Positions 50,194 to 59,240 of a stretch of DNA of 64,000 nucleotides are shown here, piece after piece. Position 1 is the first letter of the stretch. The number at the start of each line of letters is the position of its first letter. Origin of the DNA: UBA2421 sp002343075 (GTDB lineage Bacteria; Planctomycetota; Phycisphaerae; Tepidisphaerales; Tepidisphaeraceae); assembly GCA_937982565.1 (NCBI GenBank), contig CALJLN010000003.1, positions 277,598 to 341,597 of the forward strand. Direction: 5' to 3'. The translations under genes were made by a program, and so were the position numbers. The notes beneath the pieces are model-generated. The model saw nothing but the letters and a program-made list of their open reading frames with translations, was not told where the DNA came from and searched no databases.

Positions 50194-50520
50194 TCACCTC
50201 TTACCCATCGCCCCTCGCCGTTTAGGCCGAGTAAACGACACGTCGCCAGTGGGGAGGCGAGCCACGATGTCCAGATTGCCGCCCAAGGCCTCAACGATGC
50301 GCCGCAGCGTGCTGATTTGAAGATCGTCTTGTTGCTCCATCTTGGCGATCGTAGGCTGTTTGATGCCCAGTGCGGCGGCGAGGCGGGTTTGCGTGGTGCC
50401 GGATCGACGGCGAAGCTCGGCTAAGAACATGCCAGCCATGATCTCACGCGCCTTCGCCTTAGCGGCAGTGACGCGGCGGGGGCTCATCTTCGCTTCAAGT
50501 TCTCGAAAATTGCGAGTCAT
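50194..50520 (-). CDS. higA: HigA/XRE-type antitoxin
   Basis: The 108-residue protein has a lambda-repressor-like helix-turn-helix (TTQTRLAAALGIKQPTIAKMEQQDDLQISTLRRIVEALGG) after a short basic start, and ends with DIVARLPTGDVSF. It starts within the last four bases of the toxin gene, so the pair is toxin-first and translationally coupled. Such antitoxins neutralise the RelE-like toxin and repress the pair's promoter, which here carries an inverted repeat. Confidence 0.85.
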   Translation of the reverse strand: MTRNFRELEAKMSPRRVTAAKAKAREIMAGMFLAELRRRSGTTQTRLAAALGIKQPTIAKMEQQDDLQISTLRRIVEALGGNLDIVARLPTGDVSFTRPKRRGAMGKR

Positions 50521-50882
50521 GGCAGTTGCCTCTTTCTGTTGACGCTAGCCAGGTGTTCATCAAACAATCGATCGGCGAGCGGGATCATCCGTCTATAAAA
50601 GCGTCCGTCGCCGGTCTTATCACCACCGCAAAGCAGCACGGCCCGGCGGCCGGGGTCAAACGCGAACAGCGTGCGGTATGGCTTGCCACGGTGCTGCGAG
50701 CGCAGTTCCTTCATGTTGGCGTGCCGCGAGCCTTTGACCGTGTCGGCATGGGGCCGAGGGAGCTTCGGCCCGAGTTGGCGAAGCAACTCAATGCTGACCA
50801 GCACCGTCGACTGCTCGTCGTCCGAAAGTGCATTCCACCAGCGTTGGAATGTATCGGTGACGAGCACTTCCCACATGACCAT
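50517..50882 (-). CDS. higB: RelE/HigB-type mRNA interferase toxin
   Basis: The 121-residue basic protein resembles phage Gp49/HigB toxins: WNALSDDEQSTVLVSIELLRQLGPKLPRPHADTVKGSRHANMKELR, then PYRTLFAFDPGRRAVLLCGGDKTG and a basic C-terminus. These toxins cut mRNA on the ribosome. ATG 50882 or ATG 50876 could be the start. The promoter -10 box ends one base before the ATG, so the message is nearly leaderless. The frame is intact. Confidence 0.85.
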   Translation of the reverse strand: MVMWEVLVTDTFQRWWNALSDDEQSTVLVSIELLRQLGPKLPRPHADTVKGSRHANMKELRSQHRGKPYRTLFAFDPGRRAVLLCGGDKTGDGRFYRRMIPLADRLFDEHLASVNRKRQLP

Positions 50883-50910
50883 AATATAGTGTATCGGCTA
50901 TATGAGTCAA
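50883..50910 (-). promoter_or_regulatory. Promoter and operator of the HigBA pair
   Basis: TTGACT (50910-50905) and TATATT (50888-50883) with a 16-base spacer precede higB on the minus strand. An inverted repeat ATATAG/CTATAT (50884-50889 and 50898-50903) overlaps the -10 box and spacer, where HigA would bind to repress. Confidence 0.65.
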
Positions 50911-51073
50911 AGGCTTTATTGCGGCCCGCGGGCCGTCGGGAATCTCAGGCCCAGGGGTTGCGATCCACGACCGTAGGGAAAGCGGATTTGCCACCTCGCT
51001 CACCGAAGTTTCAATTGTCCTGGGGGGAGGGAGACCGTGCGGCCATTGTGTTCTGCCCTGAACTTACACCCAC

Positions 51074-51147
51074 CGCACCCGGCTGGATTCGAACCAGCGA
51101 CCATCCGCTTAGAAGGCGGATGCTCTATCCATCTGAGCTACGGGTGC
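51074..51147 (-). tRNA. tRNA-Arg (anticodon TCT)
   Basis: A 74-base cloverleaf is visible on the minus strand: acceptor GCACCCG pairing with CGGGTGC, D-arm GCTCAGATGGATAGAGC, anticodon loop CTTCTAA in the stem TCCGC/GCGGA, and T-arm with GGTTCGAATCC. It reads AGA codons. CCA is not encoded. Confidence 0.95.
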
Positions 51148-51245
51148 TCGATGCCTCTATTCTTAAAGCCCCGGCGGGAAAAGTACAGCCGAAAACCTCC
51201 TTCATCCGGTAGACCATCTCAAGTCGATCCTGTAGCCTCCGACCC

Positions 51246-52682
51246 ATGCGGATGGAATTTTGCGGTGCAAATCGAACGGTAACCGGGTCGTCTCATCTCA
51301 TCGAAATTGCGGGGAAACGCATTCTCCTTGACTGCGGCATGTATCAGGGAAAACGGGAGGTTGCGCGGCAACTGAATGAGACGCTTCCCGAGGGGGGCAT
51401 CGACGCGGTGATTCTTTCGCACGGGCACCTTGATCACTGCGGCAAGCTACCGGTGCTCGTCAAGCGCGGCTATGCCGGGCCGATCTACGCCACTCCGGCC
51501 ACCGTCGATGTGGCGCGGATCGTGCTTCTCGATTCAGCCGAGATTCAGGAGGAAGATGCCCAGTATCTCAATCGAAGGACGCGTCCCGATGGCGAAGCCG
51601 AAGTCGAGCCGCTTTACCGGCGGGCGGATGTTCACACGGTGCTGAAACTGTTCAAGCGAGTCCAGTATGCCACCAAAATTGACCTTGGCAATGGGGTCTC
51701 GGCGACGCTACATGACGCGGGACATATCCTTGGAAGCGCCTATGTCGTGCTGCGCTGGTCTGAATCCGGCGGGCCGAAGTCGCTGCTGTTCACCGCTGAC
51801 ATCGGCCGGAAGGGAACGCCGATTCTCCGCGACCCCGAACCACTGACACAGCACTTTGACAGCATCATCACCGAAAGCACCTACGGCGGGCGACGTCACG
51901 CGCCCATGGACGATATCGAACCACAGTTCGCCGAAGCTGTGCATCAGATTGTGCAATCCAGAGGCCGGCTAATCCTGCCAAGCTTTGCGGTCGGTCGCAC
52001 GCAGACGATGCTCTGGCATTATATGAAGCTGATGCAGTCTCAGCAGCTTCCGAAAATCAGCATCTACATCGATAGCCCGATGGGTGCAGAAGTCAGCCAC
52101 GTCACCGGGGAGTACACCGAATTGTGGGATGATGAGTCGATTGCCATGCTCAACTTCCCCCGCGTGAAAGAGGCGCTGCAGATGGTTCGATTTGCCATCA
52201 GCGCGCAGCAGAGTCGAGAAATCAACAATGATCCCGGCCCATGCATCATTATCGCCAGCTCACCCACCTGCGAGTTTGGACGTGTCTTGCATCACCTCAA
52301 GGTCAGTGTTGAGCGACCGTCGGATCTGGTTCTGTTCACAGGCTGGATTCCTCCGCAGACGCTCGGGCGCCGATTGCAGGACGGCGCGAAGCGGGTGCGG
52401 ATTTACGAGCGACTCTACGAAGTAAAGTGCCAGACGCGCACGCTGCACGGCCTGAGTGCCCATGCCGACGGCGAAGAGCTTGCCGCGTTCCTGCTGCCGG
52501 GCATCGGCCCCGAAACGGTCGTTCATGTGGTGCACGGCGAGGCGGATCAGGCCGAGGCAATGGCCCGAAAAGCCCTCGATCTGGGGGCGCGCTTTGCAAG
52601 CGTGCCGGCCCTGCACAGTTCCACGCTGTCTGGAGTCGTTACCACAGGCCCGGCGATGCGCGATTCAGGTGTCATGGAATAG
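51246..52682 (+). CDS. MBL-fold beta-CASP RNA-processing exonuclease-like protein
   Basis: The 478-residue protein has the metallo-beta-lactamase metal motif SHGHLDHCGKLP, further ligands in HDAGHILGSAYV and FTADIGRKG, and the beta-CASP part with SFAVGRTQTMLWHYMKL, the motif GLSAHADGEEL and a C-terminal VHGEADQAEAMA. This is the architecture of the CPSF73/Ysh1-like family found in bacteria, which processes RNA in the cytoplasm. ATG 51246 or ATG 51252 could be the start. All metal ligands look intact. It is a single gene near tRNA-Arg. Confidence 0.9.
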   Translation: MRMEFCGANRTVTGSSHLIEIAGKRILLDCGMYQGKREVARQLNETLPEGGIDAVILSHGHLDHCGKLPVLVKRGYAGPIYATPATVDVARIVLLDSAEIQEEDAQYLNRRTRPDGEAEVEPLYRRADVHTVLKLFKRVQYATKIDLGNGVSATLHDAGHILGSAYVVLRWSESGGPKSLLFTADIGRKGTPILRDPEPLTQHFDSIITESTYGGRRHAPMDDIEPQFAEAVHQIVQSRGRLILPSFAVGRTQTMLWHYMKLMQSQQLPKISIYIDSPMGAEVSHVTGEYTELWDDESIAMLNFPRVKEALQMVRFAISAQQSREINNDPGPCIIIASSPTCEFGRVLHHLKVSVERPSDLVLFTGWIPPQTLGRRLQDGAKRVRIYERLYEVKCQTRTLHGLSAHADGEELAAFLLPGIGPETVVHVVHGEADQAEAMARKALDLGARFASVPALHSSTLSGVVTTGPAMRDSGVME

Positions 52683-52709
52683 AATCGCAGTCAATCACCG
52701 CCGACGCAA

Positions 52710-53681
52710 TTATTCGTGCTCGGGCGTGACGTCGCCCACCGAGACCGCAGGCTGGCTGGCAGGGTTGCGGAGTGTCAGCAAGTATGCAATTGGTGGCCCC
52801 GCAGCGAACGCAATCATTCCCAGCCCGAGGGTATAGCGGGGGAGTGTTATCAACAGCGCCGCGACGACGACCACGAGCACCAGCCGCTTGATCGATCGCG
52901 TTCCGCGCAGGTACTTGTTTACGACGTGCGGATAGCGGATGGCGCTCACCATGAGCAGCCCGCTTGCGAGTACGACAATCGGTAGAATAGCGGTACAGAA
53001 GTGGTAGAGAGGGCGAAGAATGGCTGCCCCGGCAGGGTCGGCCAGCGTCCCGGCTGCGGTCATGACCGGGGCCACCAAGAGTCGCAAGTCTTGTTGAATC
53101 AGCACCAGACCGATCACAGCCCCGGCCGCTCCCGGCGACGGAAGACCGAAGAAGCTCATATGCGCCTGCTCGCCGTGCTGGTTACTGACGTTAAACCGCG
53201 CCAATCGAATGAGGGCGCAAGCGAAATAAATCGCCCCAATGGCCCAGACGAGCCGAGATATCGGCAGCGGGGTGCCCGGCCAGGTTGACTTAAAGACCTG
53301 CAACGCCAGAAACGCCGGCGCCGCACCAAAACTGACCGCATCCGCCAGCGAATCAAGCTGGCCACCGAAATCGGTCGTGTGGCGGGCGAAGCGAGCCAGC
53401 CGGCCGTCCAACGCGTCAAACACCATAGCAACCAGCAACAGGACGCTCGCCGCGACGAAGCTATGCCGCGCGAGGGTTTGCGCCCAGGGATCGTCGCCAG
53501 CATCATTCATCGCAAACGCCGCGACATAGATGGCGCCAAAGCCGCACACTGCGTTGCCGAGTGTCGCCAGGCTGGGAAGTAAATGCACCGAGCGGATGTA
53601 AGCGCGACGGCCAAGCCGCTTGCGCCGCAAGCTGCGGTGCTCGCGCGACTGGTATGGGGTTGTGTCCGCTTGATCGTGCAT
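52710..53681 (-). CDS. pssA: CDP-diacylglycerol-serine O-phosphatidyltransferase
   Basis: The 323-residue membrane protein joins serine to CDP-diacylglycerol to form phosphatidylserine. The CDP-alcohol phosphotransferase motif is intact: FDALDGRLARFARHTTDFGGQLDSLADAVSFG. About eight membrane segments and a basic N-terminus (RRKRLGRRAYIR) follow the family pattern. It starts four bases after the decarboxylase gene that performs the next step, so the two form an operon and make phosphatidylethanolamine. Confidence 0.92.
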   Translation of the reverse strand: MHDQADTTPYQSREHRSLRRKRLGRRAYIRSVHLLPSLATLGNAVCGFGAIYVAAFAMNDAGDDPWAQTLARHSFVAASVLLLVAMVFDALDGRLARFARHTTDFGGQLDSLADAVSFGAAPAFLALQVFKSTWPGTPLPISRLVWAIGAIYFACALIRLARFNVSNQHGEQAHMSFFGLPSPGAAGAVIGLVLIQQDLRLLVAPVMTAAGTLADPAGAAILRPLYHFCTAILPIVVLASGLLMVSAIRYPHVVNKYLRGTRSIKRLVLVVVVAALLITLPRYTLGLGMIAFAAGPPIAYLLTLRNPASQPAVSVGDVTPEHE

Positions 53682-53685
53682 GTGT

Positions 53686-54390
53686 TCAGGCTTTGGCGCC
53701 GGCGGTGGCTACTGGGGGTGTGGCAGCGGACTGCGACTCTGCAACAGTACACAGAATGGTCAGTGCGCCGCAGACTTTATCTCCTACCTTTACCTTCGCT
53801 TCGGGGTTCAGCCACATCGGCACCGACAGTTCGGTCCGGCTGCCAAACTTGATCAGCCCGATGCGTTGCCCGCGGGCGAGCGGCGCGCCGACATCCGGTT
53901 CGCAGATGATTCGCCTCGCGATCAGGCCGACAATTTGCCTGACTGTTGCAATGGGCCGGTTGGTCGAGCGGTCGGCAATCACCAATGTGTTTGATTCGTT
54001 ATCGGAAGAAGCCGTCGCGTGATGCAGAGCGTTGATGAACTTCCCTTTTTTGTAAATCGATTTGATCACGACCCCGTCGCATGGGCTTCGGTTTACATGG
54101 ACATTGAACACTGAAAGAAAGATGCCGATGCGCAGGACCGGCCCGCCGAGATGTTCATCGGCCTCGATCACACCGATATCGCTCACGGTGCCGTCGGCGG
54201 GGCTTACCCAGTCGGCAGTCGCTCCCGGTACGACCCGATTCGGATCACGAAAGAAAGCGAACAGCCAGACCAGCACAGGCAAAGGCAGGAACGCCAGCGG
54301 CCACCAAAGCCAGCCCAGCCCTGCAGCAAGGCCAGCGAGCAAGACTGTACCGATGATCAGTTCCCAGAAACCATGTCGCGAAAGCGGCAT
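53686..54390 (-). CDS. psd: Phosphatidylserine decarboxylase proenzyme
   Basis: This 234-residue protein turns phosphatidylserine into phosphatidylethanolamine. It has two N-terminal membrane segments and FFRDPNRVVPGATADWVSPADGTV, FLSVFNVHVNRSPCDG and, near the end, GLIKFGSRTELSVP, where Ser follows Gly at the self-cleavage site that makes the pyruvoyl group. This is the short, Archaea/planctomycete-like class. The ATG at 54390 is preferred to one at 54450, because the extra N-terminal residues are not family-like. It is upstream of and coupled to pssA. Confidence 0.92.
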   Translation of the reverse strand: MPLSRHGFWELIIGTVLLAGLAAGLGWLWWPLAFLPLPVLVWLFAFFRDPNRVVPGATADWVSPADGTVSDIGVIEADEHLGGPVLRIGIFLSVFNVHVNRSPCDGVVIKSIYKKGKFINALHHATASSDNESNTLVIADRSTNRPIATVRQIVGLIARRIICEPDVGAPLARGQRIGLIKFGSRTELSVPMWLNPEAKVKVGDKVCGALTILCTVAESQSAATPPVATAGAKA

Positions 54391-54610
54391 TGACACACAA
54401 CCTTTCAAGCCGCCATTGTAGGGCAAAACGGCCCGGGTGCATCGGGGCAAGGCTGAATCAACAGGCGAGGGTGCCGCAAAGCCGCCGCGGAGCGCGACGA
54501 AGTAGTCTCAGGGGCGCGCAACGGGTTCATGCGCCATCGAAGAGAAGCGGCGAAAAAAACTCCAGATCGGCTGCTGGTCAGGCGAAGACAAGATCTCCGC
54601 CACGCCGGAC

Positions 54611-56560
54611 TCACCTCGGTCGTCGACTCGCCAGCCCCGCGATTCCGATCAGACCCACCACGGCGGCGGCAGGTTCTGGCACGGCACCGCGGGGGGCGTC
54701 GGCGGGGTAGGATGCACCGAACTGGGCGGCGAGAAAGGTGAAATCATTCAGGTTCACCAGCCCGTTGTAGTCGAAGTCGCCTCCGGTCCAGGAGCGAATC
54801 AGCCCAAAATTCGACGCGAGAATTGTGAAGTCGTCGAGATTGACGGTGAGATCCAGGTTGGCATCGCCATAGATGGTCGGCCGGAGAAGCAGCGACGTCG
54901 AGTCGATCGGTTGTCCGAGAAAACTCGACGGCGAACCGATCGCGGTGGCTTCCGCATACCCAATGGCCGTGCGCCGCGCGGGGTCGGCGGCAGCAGCCGC
55001 ACTCATAATGCCCTGGCCATTCCAATCGCCTCCCGCATAGCCATCGAGGAGATCGGCGCGCAGCGCGCTGATGGGCGATGCGCCAGTGTAATCAATGACG
55101 AGCGCTTCATCGCCAATATCAATCTGTCCGCCGGTGTGAGTGACGGTGTTAAAGACGCTTACAGAAGTGGTGCCGGGTGTATTGAATCGCACAACGCCGG
55201 TTCCCTGGGTGGTTAGCTGCTTCTGCCGCACCTTGCCGACATTGAGCACGCCCGCCGTGGCGTTGATGGTACCTGTTCCGACGAAGGTTGCCGCGGAGAT
55301 ATGTCCGCCGGTTGAGTTGATCACGCCATTGTTTTCCAGCGAGCCCGTGCCGGTGACATTGAGCGCGCCGCCACCGAAACTGGTTGTGCCGACGAGGCGC
55401 GCGTGTCGTGAGACATTGAGCGTCCCGCCGTTGATCGCAAGCGTTTCGTGGTTGAACAGTCGGCGCATGTTATAACTGCCGCTGGGAATGGTGACGGTGA
55501 TGTTGGCCGTGGGGCGGTTGATCTCGACGGTGTCGTTCAGCCCGGCCGCGGTTTGCCCGGGCAGCCGCGCCGCGGGCCCTTTGCCGGATGGGTCGGCGGC
55601 GGTGTTCCAGTTGCCGATCGTCGTCCAGTTGCCGCTGGCATCATTCATCCAAAGCGCCGGCACAAGAAAGTCTTTGACGTATTCGATATCTCCGTTGGCA
55701 ACATTGCCGTCGACGTTGCCGGTTCCTCCGCTGATACCCGGGACGTTGATGGTGCTGGCATATTGCCAGAATTGCCACGGTGCGGGATTGGGAATGGTCG
55801 GGTGAGTGGGATTCCACTTGCCATAGACATTTGACCCGGCCGGCGACGGCGGGGGGTTGATGTTCTGGATGTCGATCGATTCAGGATTCGACTGGTTGGG
55901 CCAGCGCGCGATCCACATGTTTGGGAATGCCGCCGGCACCGTGTTGTTGACGTAATTGGCGTAGTTTTGGTTGATATAGATGATCGGCCGGATGCCCTTT
56001 TCGGCGAGGATGCGGTTGGAGAAATCGACCGAGAACTGTGATAGCTGCGTGCCCGTTCGCTCGGCCTGACCCGCTTCAAGATCAAACACCGGAAGGAGGT
56101 ATCCCGGTTTCATCCAAGGGCCGGCCTGTTGGATCATGTGGTTGGCTTCGTCGGTGCCTGTGTTGGCAATGCCGTTACTGTTGAATGTGGTCTCGATGAT
56201 ATCAGGCCGGGCAAAGTGATAGGAGCCTGCGAGAATACCGTTGGCGGTGGCGTTGGTGATGTTGCTTTCGAAGAATGGGTCGTCGTAGCGCTGCGAAAGC
56301 GTGTTAAGGCCGTTGTTGTTGTTTGGGTCGGATTGGTTGTAAAACCCTGTCGTCCCGCCTCGCGAGGAGCGGATGAAGGCGAACTGCTTTCCACCCCCGC
56401 CTTGGGCAGTTGGCCGGGCGACGGTTTGCCAGTTGACGGTGCCTTGCCACGCCGAAACGTCGACTCCGACCGCGCGTTGACCCCAAACGACGGACTGCGA
56501 CAAAATGACCACTCCCGCGGCGGCAACCGCCACAGGCACCCGGCGATTCGAAAGCAACAT
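54611..56560 (-). CDS. Secreted GH25 muramidase-like protein with dockerin-type repeats and PEP-CTERM tail
   Basis: The 649-residue protein has a signal peptide (VPVAVAAAGVVILSQSVVWG). The GH25 lysozyme domain follows (residues 30-305): GVDVSAWQGTVNWQ, AGSYHFARPD, LPVFDLEAG with the catalytic Asp-x-Glu, and PWQFWQYAST. Next comes a repeat-rich beta-helix-like region (about 330-530, NGGTLNVSRHARL-type units). Two dockerin-like calcium repeats occur (GDANLDLTVNLDDF and GDFDYNGLVNLNDF), and the end is VPEPAAAVVGLIGIAGLASRRPR-like, that is, PEP-CTERM. GGAGG four bases before ATG 56560 fixes the start. An exosortase would cut and anchor it at the surface. It may remodel cell walls or act on prey. 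Confidence 0.9.
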   Translation of the reverse strand: MLLSNRRVPVAVAAAGVVILSQSVVWGQRAVGVDVSAWQGTVNWQTVARPTAQGGGGKQFAFIRSSRGGTTGFYNQSDPNNNNGLNTLSQRYDDPFFESNITNATANGILAGSYHFARPDIIETTFNSNGIANTGTDEANHMIQQAGPWMKPGYLLPVFDLEAGQAERTGTQLSQFSVDFSNRILAEKGIRPIIYINQNYANYVNNTVPAAFPNMWIARWPNQSNPESIDIQNINPPPSPAGSNVYGKWNPTHPTIPNPAPWQFWQYASTINVPGISGGTGNVDGNVANGDIEYVKDFLVPALWMNDASGNWTTIGNWNTAADPSGKGPAARLPGQTAAGLNDTVEINRPTANITVTIPSGSYNMRRLFNHETLAINGGTLNVSRHARLVGTTSFGGGALNVTGTGSLENNGVINSTGGHISAATFVGTGTINATAGVLNVGKVRQKQLTTQGTGVVRFNTPGTTSVSVFNTVTHTGGQIDIGDEALVIDYTGASPISALRADLLDGYAGGDWNGQGIMSAAAAADPARRTAIGYAEATAIGSPSSFLGQPIDSTSLLLRPTIYGDANLDLTVNLDDFTILASNFGLIRSWTGGDFDYNGLVNLNDFTFLAAQFGASYPADAPRGAVPEPAAAVVGLIGIAGLASRRPR

Positions 56561-56849
56561 CAGACCTCCATGAATAAGGGCGATACGCGCGAACCGGCAA
56601 ATTATATCCTAATTCCACTGCAAAGCATGAATAAAACCACTTCAGATTATAAAATTCGCACGCGCCGGCGGTTCGGATGCGATACCGCACTGCCCAGCGG
56701 GATTCTCGGGATTTTACTGACGTGCCGGCCGGTACGATGACACAAAGACGCATCGACAGGAATTGATGCTTGTGCTGGAAACTCGACTGTAAGATTGGGC
56801 TGGGTATGATGCCGGTGTCAGGGATTTCGTTTTTTACGAGGGAAAGATC
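56561..56849. other. Divergent intergenic region
   Basis: About 290 bases separate the muramidase and desaturase genes, which read away from each other. It must hold both promoters. The left part, 56595-56660, is comparatively AT-rich and suited for them, but I do not see a confident pair. No gene is visible. Confidence 0.4.
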
Positions 56850-58004
56850 TTGTCAACATTCGCAGCACCTGCCGGGCCTGCTCCGGCAAATCCGGCACCG
56901 GAAGCCAAATCGCAGGCACTCAAGTTTTCGCGGAGCGATCGGTTTGTGAAGGAATTGCGTTCGCGCGTTGATGCATTTATGGAGCAAACGGGGCGAAAAA
57001 AGCGCGACGTCCCGTCGATGTATCTCAAGACAGCAACGCTACTTACGGCGTTTTTTTCCATCTACATCACGCTCATGTTCTTCGTGACTTCCTGGTGGCT
57101 CATCGTGCCGCTGGCGATGCTGCTTGGGGTGACGGTCGCGGGCATCGGATTCAACATTCAACACGACGGCGGGCATCGTGCCTACTCGGAACGGCCTTGG
57201 GTCAACAAGCTCATGTCGCTTACGCTCGACCTGATGGGCGGAAGCTCATACATGTGGGATTGGAAGCACAACTCGCTCCATCACACTTATCCCAATATTG
57301 ATGGCCACGACGATGACATTAACGTCGGCATTTTGGGCCGGCTCTCGCCGCATCAACCGCGGTACAGCTTTCATCGGCTTCAAGGAATCTACCTTTGGTT
57401 TTTGTACGGCTTCCTGGCCGTCAAATGGCATCTGGTAGACGACTTTGTGCAGGTGGCTAAGGGCAGAATCGGCGAACACAAGATTCCCCGCCCGCGCGGG
57501 AAAGATCTTGCCGTATTTGTCGGTGGAAAAGTCGTGTTCTTCTCCATGGCGTTCGGACTGCCGTTGCTGCTTCACCCGTGGTGGGGCGCGCTGGGCACAT
57601 ACCTGATCGCCGCCTGCACGAGCGGGATCGTTTTGAGCGTCGTGTTCCAACTCGCGCACTGCGTTGAAGAAGCCTCATTTCCGCAGCCCGTGCAGCTCCC
57701 CGACGGCGGCGAGCGCATGGAGACCGAGTGGGCCGTGCATCAGGTGCAGACAACTGTCAACTTCGCGCGTGAGAGCAAGTTCCTCTCATGGTTTCTTGGC
57801 GGGCTTAACTATCAGATTGAGCATCACCTGTTCTCGCGCATTTGCCATGTGCATTACCCGGCGATCTCCAAGGTCGTTGAAGAGACCTGCAATGAGTTTG
57901 GGATTCGATACGCCGCACACAAGACGATGTGGTCGGCCATCGGTTCGCACTTCCGTTGGCTGGTGAGAATGGGCTGGCCGGAATCGAAGTCGCCACAACA
58001 GTAG
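56850..58004 (+). CDS. Membrane fatty acid desaturase, front-end (delta-6-like) type
   Basis: The 384-residue membrane enzyme has the three His boxes: FNIQHDGGHRAYS, WKHNSLHHTYPN and NYQIEHHLFSRICH. The third begins with Gln in place of the first His, which is the mark of front-end desaturases such as delta-5 and delta-6 enzymes. It would insert a double bond into acyl chains using O2 and an electron donor. No cytochrome b5 domain is fused, so a separate donor is needed. The start is a TTG at 56850 with GAGG about ten bases upstream. The N-terminal 30 residues are Pro/Ala-rich. Confidence 0.9.
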   Translation: MSTFAAPAGPAPANPAPEAKSQALKFSRSDRFVKELRSRVDAFMEQTGRKKRDVPSMYLKTATLLTAFFSIYITLMFFVTSWWLIVPLAMLLGVTVAGIGFNIQHDGGHRAYSERPWVNKLMSLTLDLMGGSSYMWDWKHNSLHHTYPNIDGHDDDINVGILGRLSPHQPRYSFHRLQGIYLWFLYGFLAVKWHLVDDFVQVAKGRIGEHKIPRPRGKDLAVFVGGKVVFFSMAFGLPLLLHPWWGALGTYLIAACTSGIVLSVVFQLAHCVEEASFPQPVQLPDGGERMETEWAVHQVQTTVNFARESKFLSWFLGGLNYQIEHHLFSRICHVHYPAISKVVEETCNEFGIRYAAHKTMWSAIGSHFRWLVRMGWPESKSPQQ

Positions 58005-58109
58005 GCGACTGCGGCGATCAACGCCTGAGATCGACTGCCGTGTTGCTTGGGTCGAGGTGCGACCGATCACCTGAGCGCGCCGCCGCACATGTGGCGCGCC
58101 AGTGCGGCT

Positions 58110-58511
58110 TCAGTCAAACGCTTTCACATAAATCATCCCATCCTGCCCGCCGCGAAAGAGCTTGGCGGGGGTGGTGAGGTGATGGTAGCCGTGCTTGAAT
58201 AGAAACGACCGGCCGAGAATCTGATGCTCATGCTCAACGACGCACCAGAACCTCTTGACCGGCTCTTTCCGAGATCGGCTGAGCAGCTTCGATTGCGCAT
58301 AGACCGCCAACAGTAGCTCGCTGCCGATGCCACGCCGGCGCACCGGCTCCGCGACATCGATGCTAAGAAGCTGCGCCAGTTCCGCGCCTGCGGGCGCAAA
58401 CCAGCTCGCGGCCGCCACATCTTTTCCATCTTTCATCGCGACGACCGTCTGCACAAATGCAGCCTGTCCCGACCGGGGCGTAACTTCAGGGGTGAATCGA
58501 AACTTCAGCAT
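58110..58511 (-). CDS. GNAT-family N-acetyltransferase
   Basis: The 133-residue protein has the GNAT acetyl-CoA motif AEPVRRRGIGSELLLAVYAQSK, preceded by the strand LAQLLSIDV, and a later beta strand and loop ILGRSFLFKHGYHHLTTPAKLF. The length suits a single GNAT domain. The substrate is unknown. It is followed by a short gap from the desaturase gene, which reads toward it. Confidence 0.8.
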   Translation of the reverse strand: MLKFRFTPEVTPRSGQAAFVQTVVAMKDGKDVAAASWFAPAGAELAQLLSIDVAEPVRRRGIGSELLLAVYAQSKLLSRSRKEPVKRFWCVVEHEHQILGRSFLFKHGYHHLTTPAKLFRGGQDGMIYVKAFD

Positions 58512-58588
58512 GGGAGATCAGTTGTTCGTGGAACGGCTAGGCTTCAAATGATGGTGTCGAGCGTCTCGTCAGGAGCACTCGTCTCAAG

Positions 58589-59212
58589 CTAAGGCGTCGG
58601 CGGGCGCATAGGCGGGTTCAGTCTCTCTGCGGTGGCATCGCGAGCCATCGAGAGCAGGTCCTTGACCGCTTCGGAATTCAGCTTCGCCTTGAAATCTGCG
58701 GTAAGGGTCGCCTTGCCAAGCGGGTCAGCCAAGCCCCCGCGCGTGGCACCCGGCGTGAGCGTGGCGTTCTTGAGCATTACGCGCACCTGTTCATCCCCGC
58801 CGTAGACGGCTGCGAATCCGACTCCGTCATAACTCACCGTCCCTTCAGCGCCGCTCAGCACGGTGTAGCGCAGCGAACAGTTCGAGGCGCTGGCCGAATC
58901 GGCGCGGATCATCGTCTTCGCGCGCCACAGAACCTTGATGTGCAGCAGATGTGTCAGAGGGACATTGCTGGCAAGCGCCTTGCCATTGCGTGTCGAGTCG
59001 CCGGCCTGCTCCAGCAACACAATGTCATAATCGCCCCCGGCATCGCGGGTGAAGTAGGCCTTCTGAAATGGCTGCTCCATCAACCCGCTGGCGTCGACCG
59101 CCCGAAACTGCACCGTTGCGGCAGGGCGGCTTGACCGACAACCGGTCAACAGCAGCGCAGCGATTACAAGTCCAAAGCCAAGGCCACGGCACGATCGGTC
59201 GGCGAGAGTCAT
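58589..59212 (-). CDS. Hypothetical lipoprotein
   Basis: The 207-residue protein has a lipoprotein signal with the lipobox LLTGC (Cys about residue 25), so it is probably anchored in a membrane facing the periplasm. The mature part is mostly beta (GDYDIVLLEQAG, GTVSYDGVGFAAVYG), ending in a helical LNSEAVKDLLSMARDAT. No family is recognised. It ends close to the GNAT gene and follows the amidohydrolase gene by 28 bases, so an operon with the latter is possible. Confidence 0.75.
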   Translation of the reverse strand: MTLADRSCRGLGFGLVIAALLLTGCRSSRPAATVQFRAVDASGLMEQPFQKAYFTRDAGGDYDIVLLEQAGDSTRNGKALASNVPLTHLLHIKVLWRAKTMIRADSASASNCSLRYTVLSGAEGTVSYDGVGFAAVYGGDEQVRVMLKNATLTPGATRGGLADPLGKATLTADFKAKLNSEAVKDLLSMARDATAERLNPPMRPPTP

Positions 59213-59240
59213 AGTGCTTTCAAAGGTGCGTTAAACGTCT

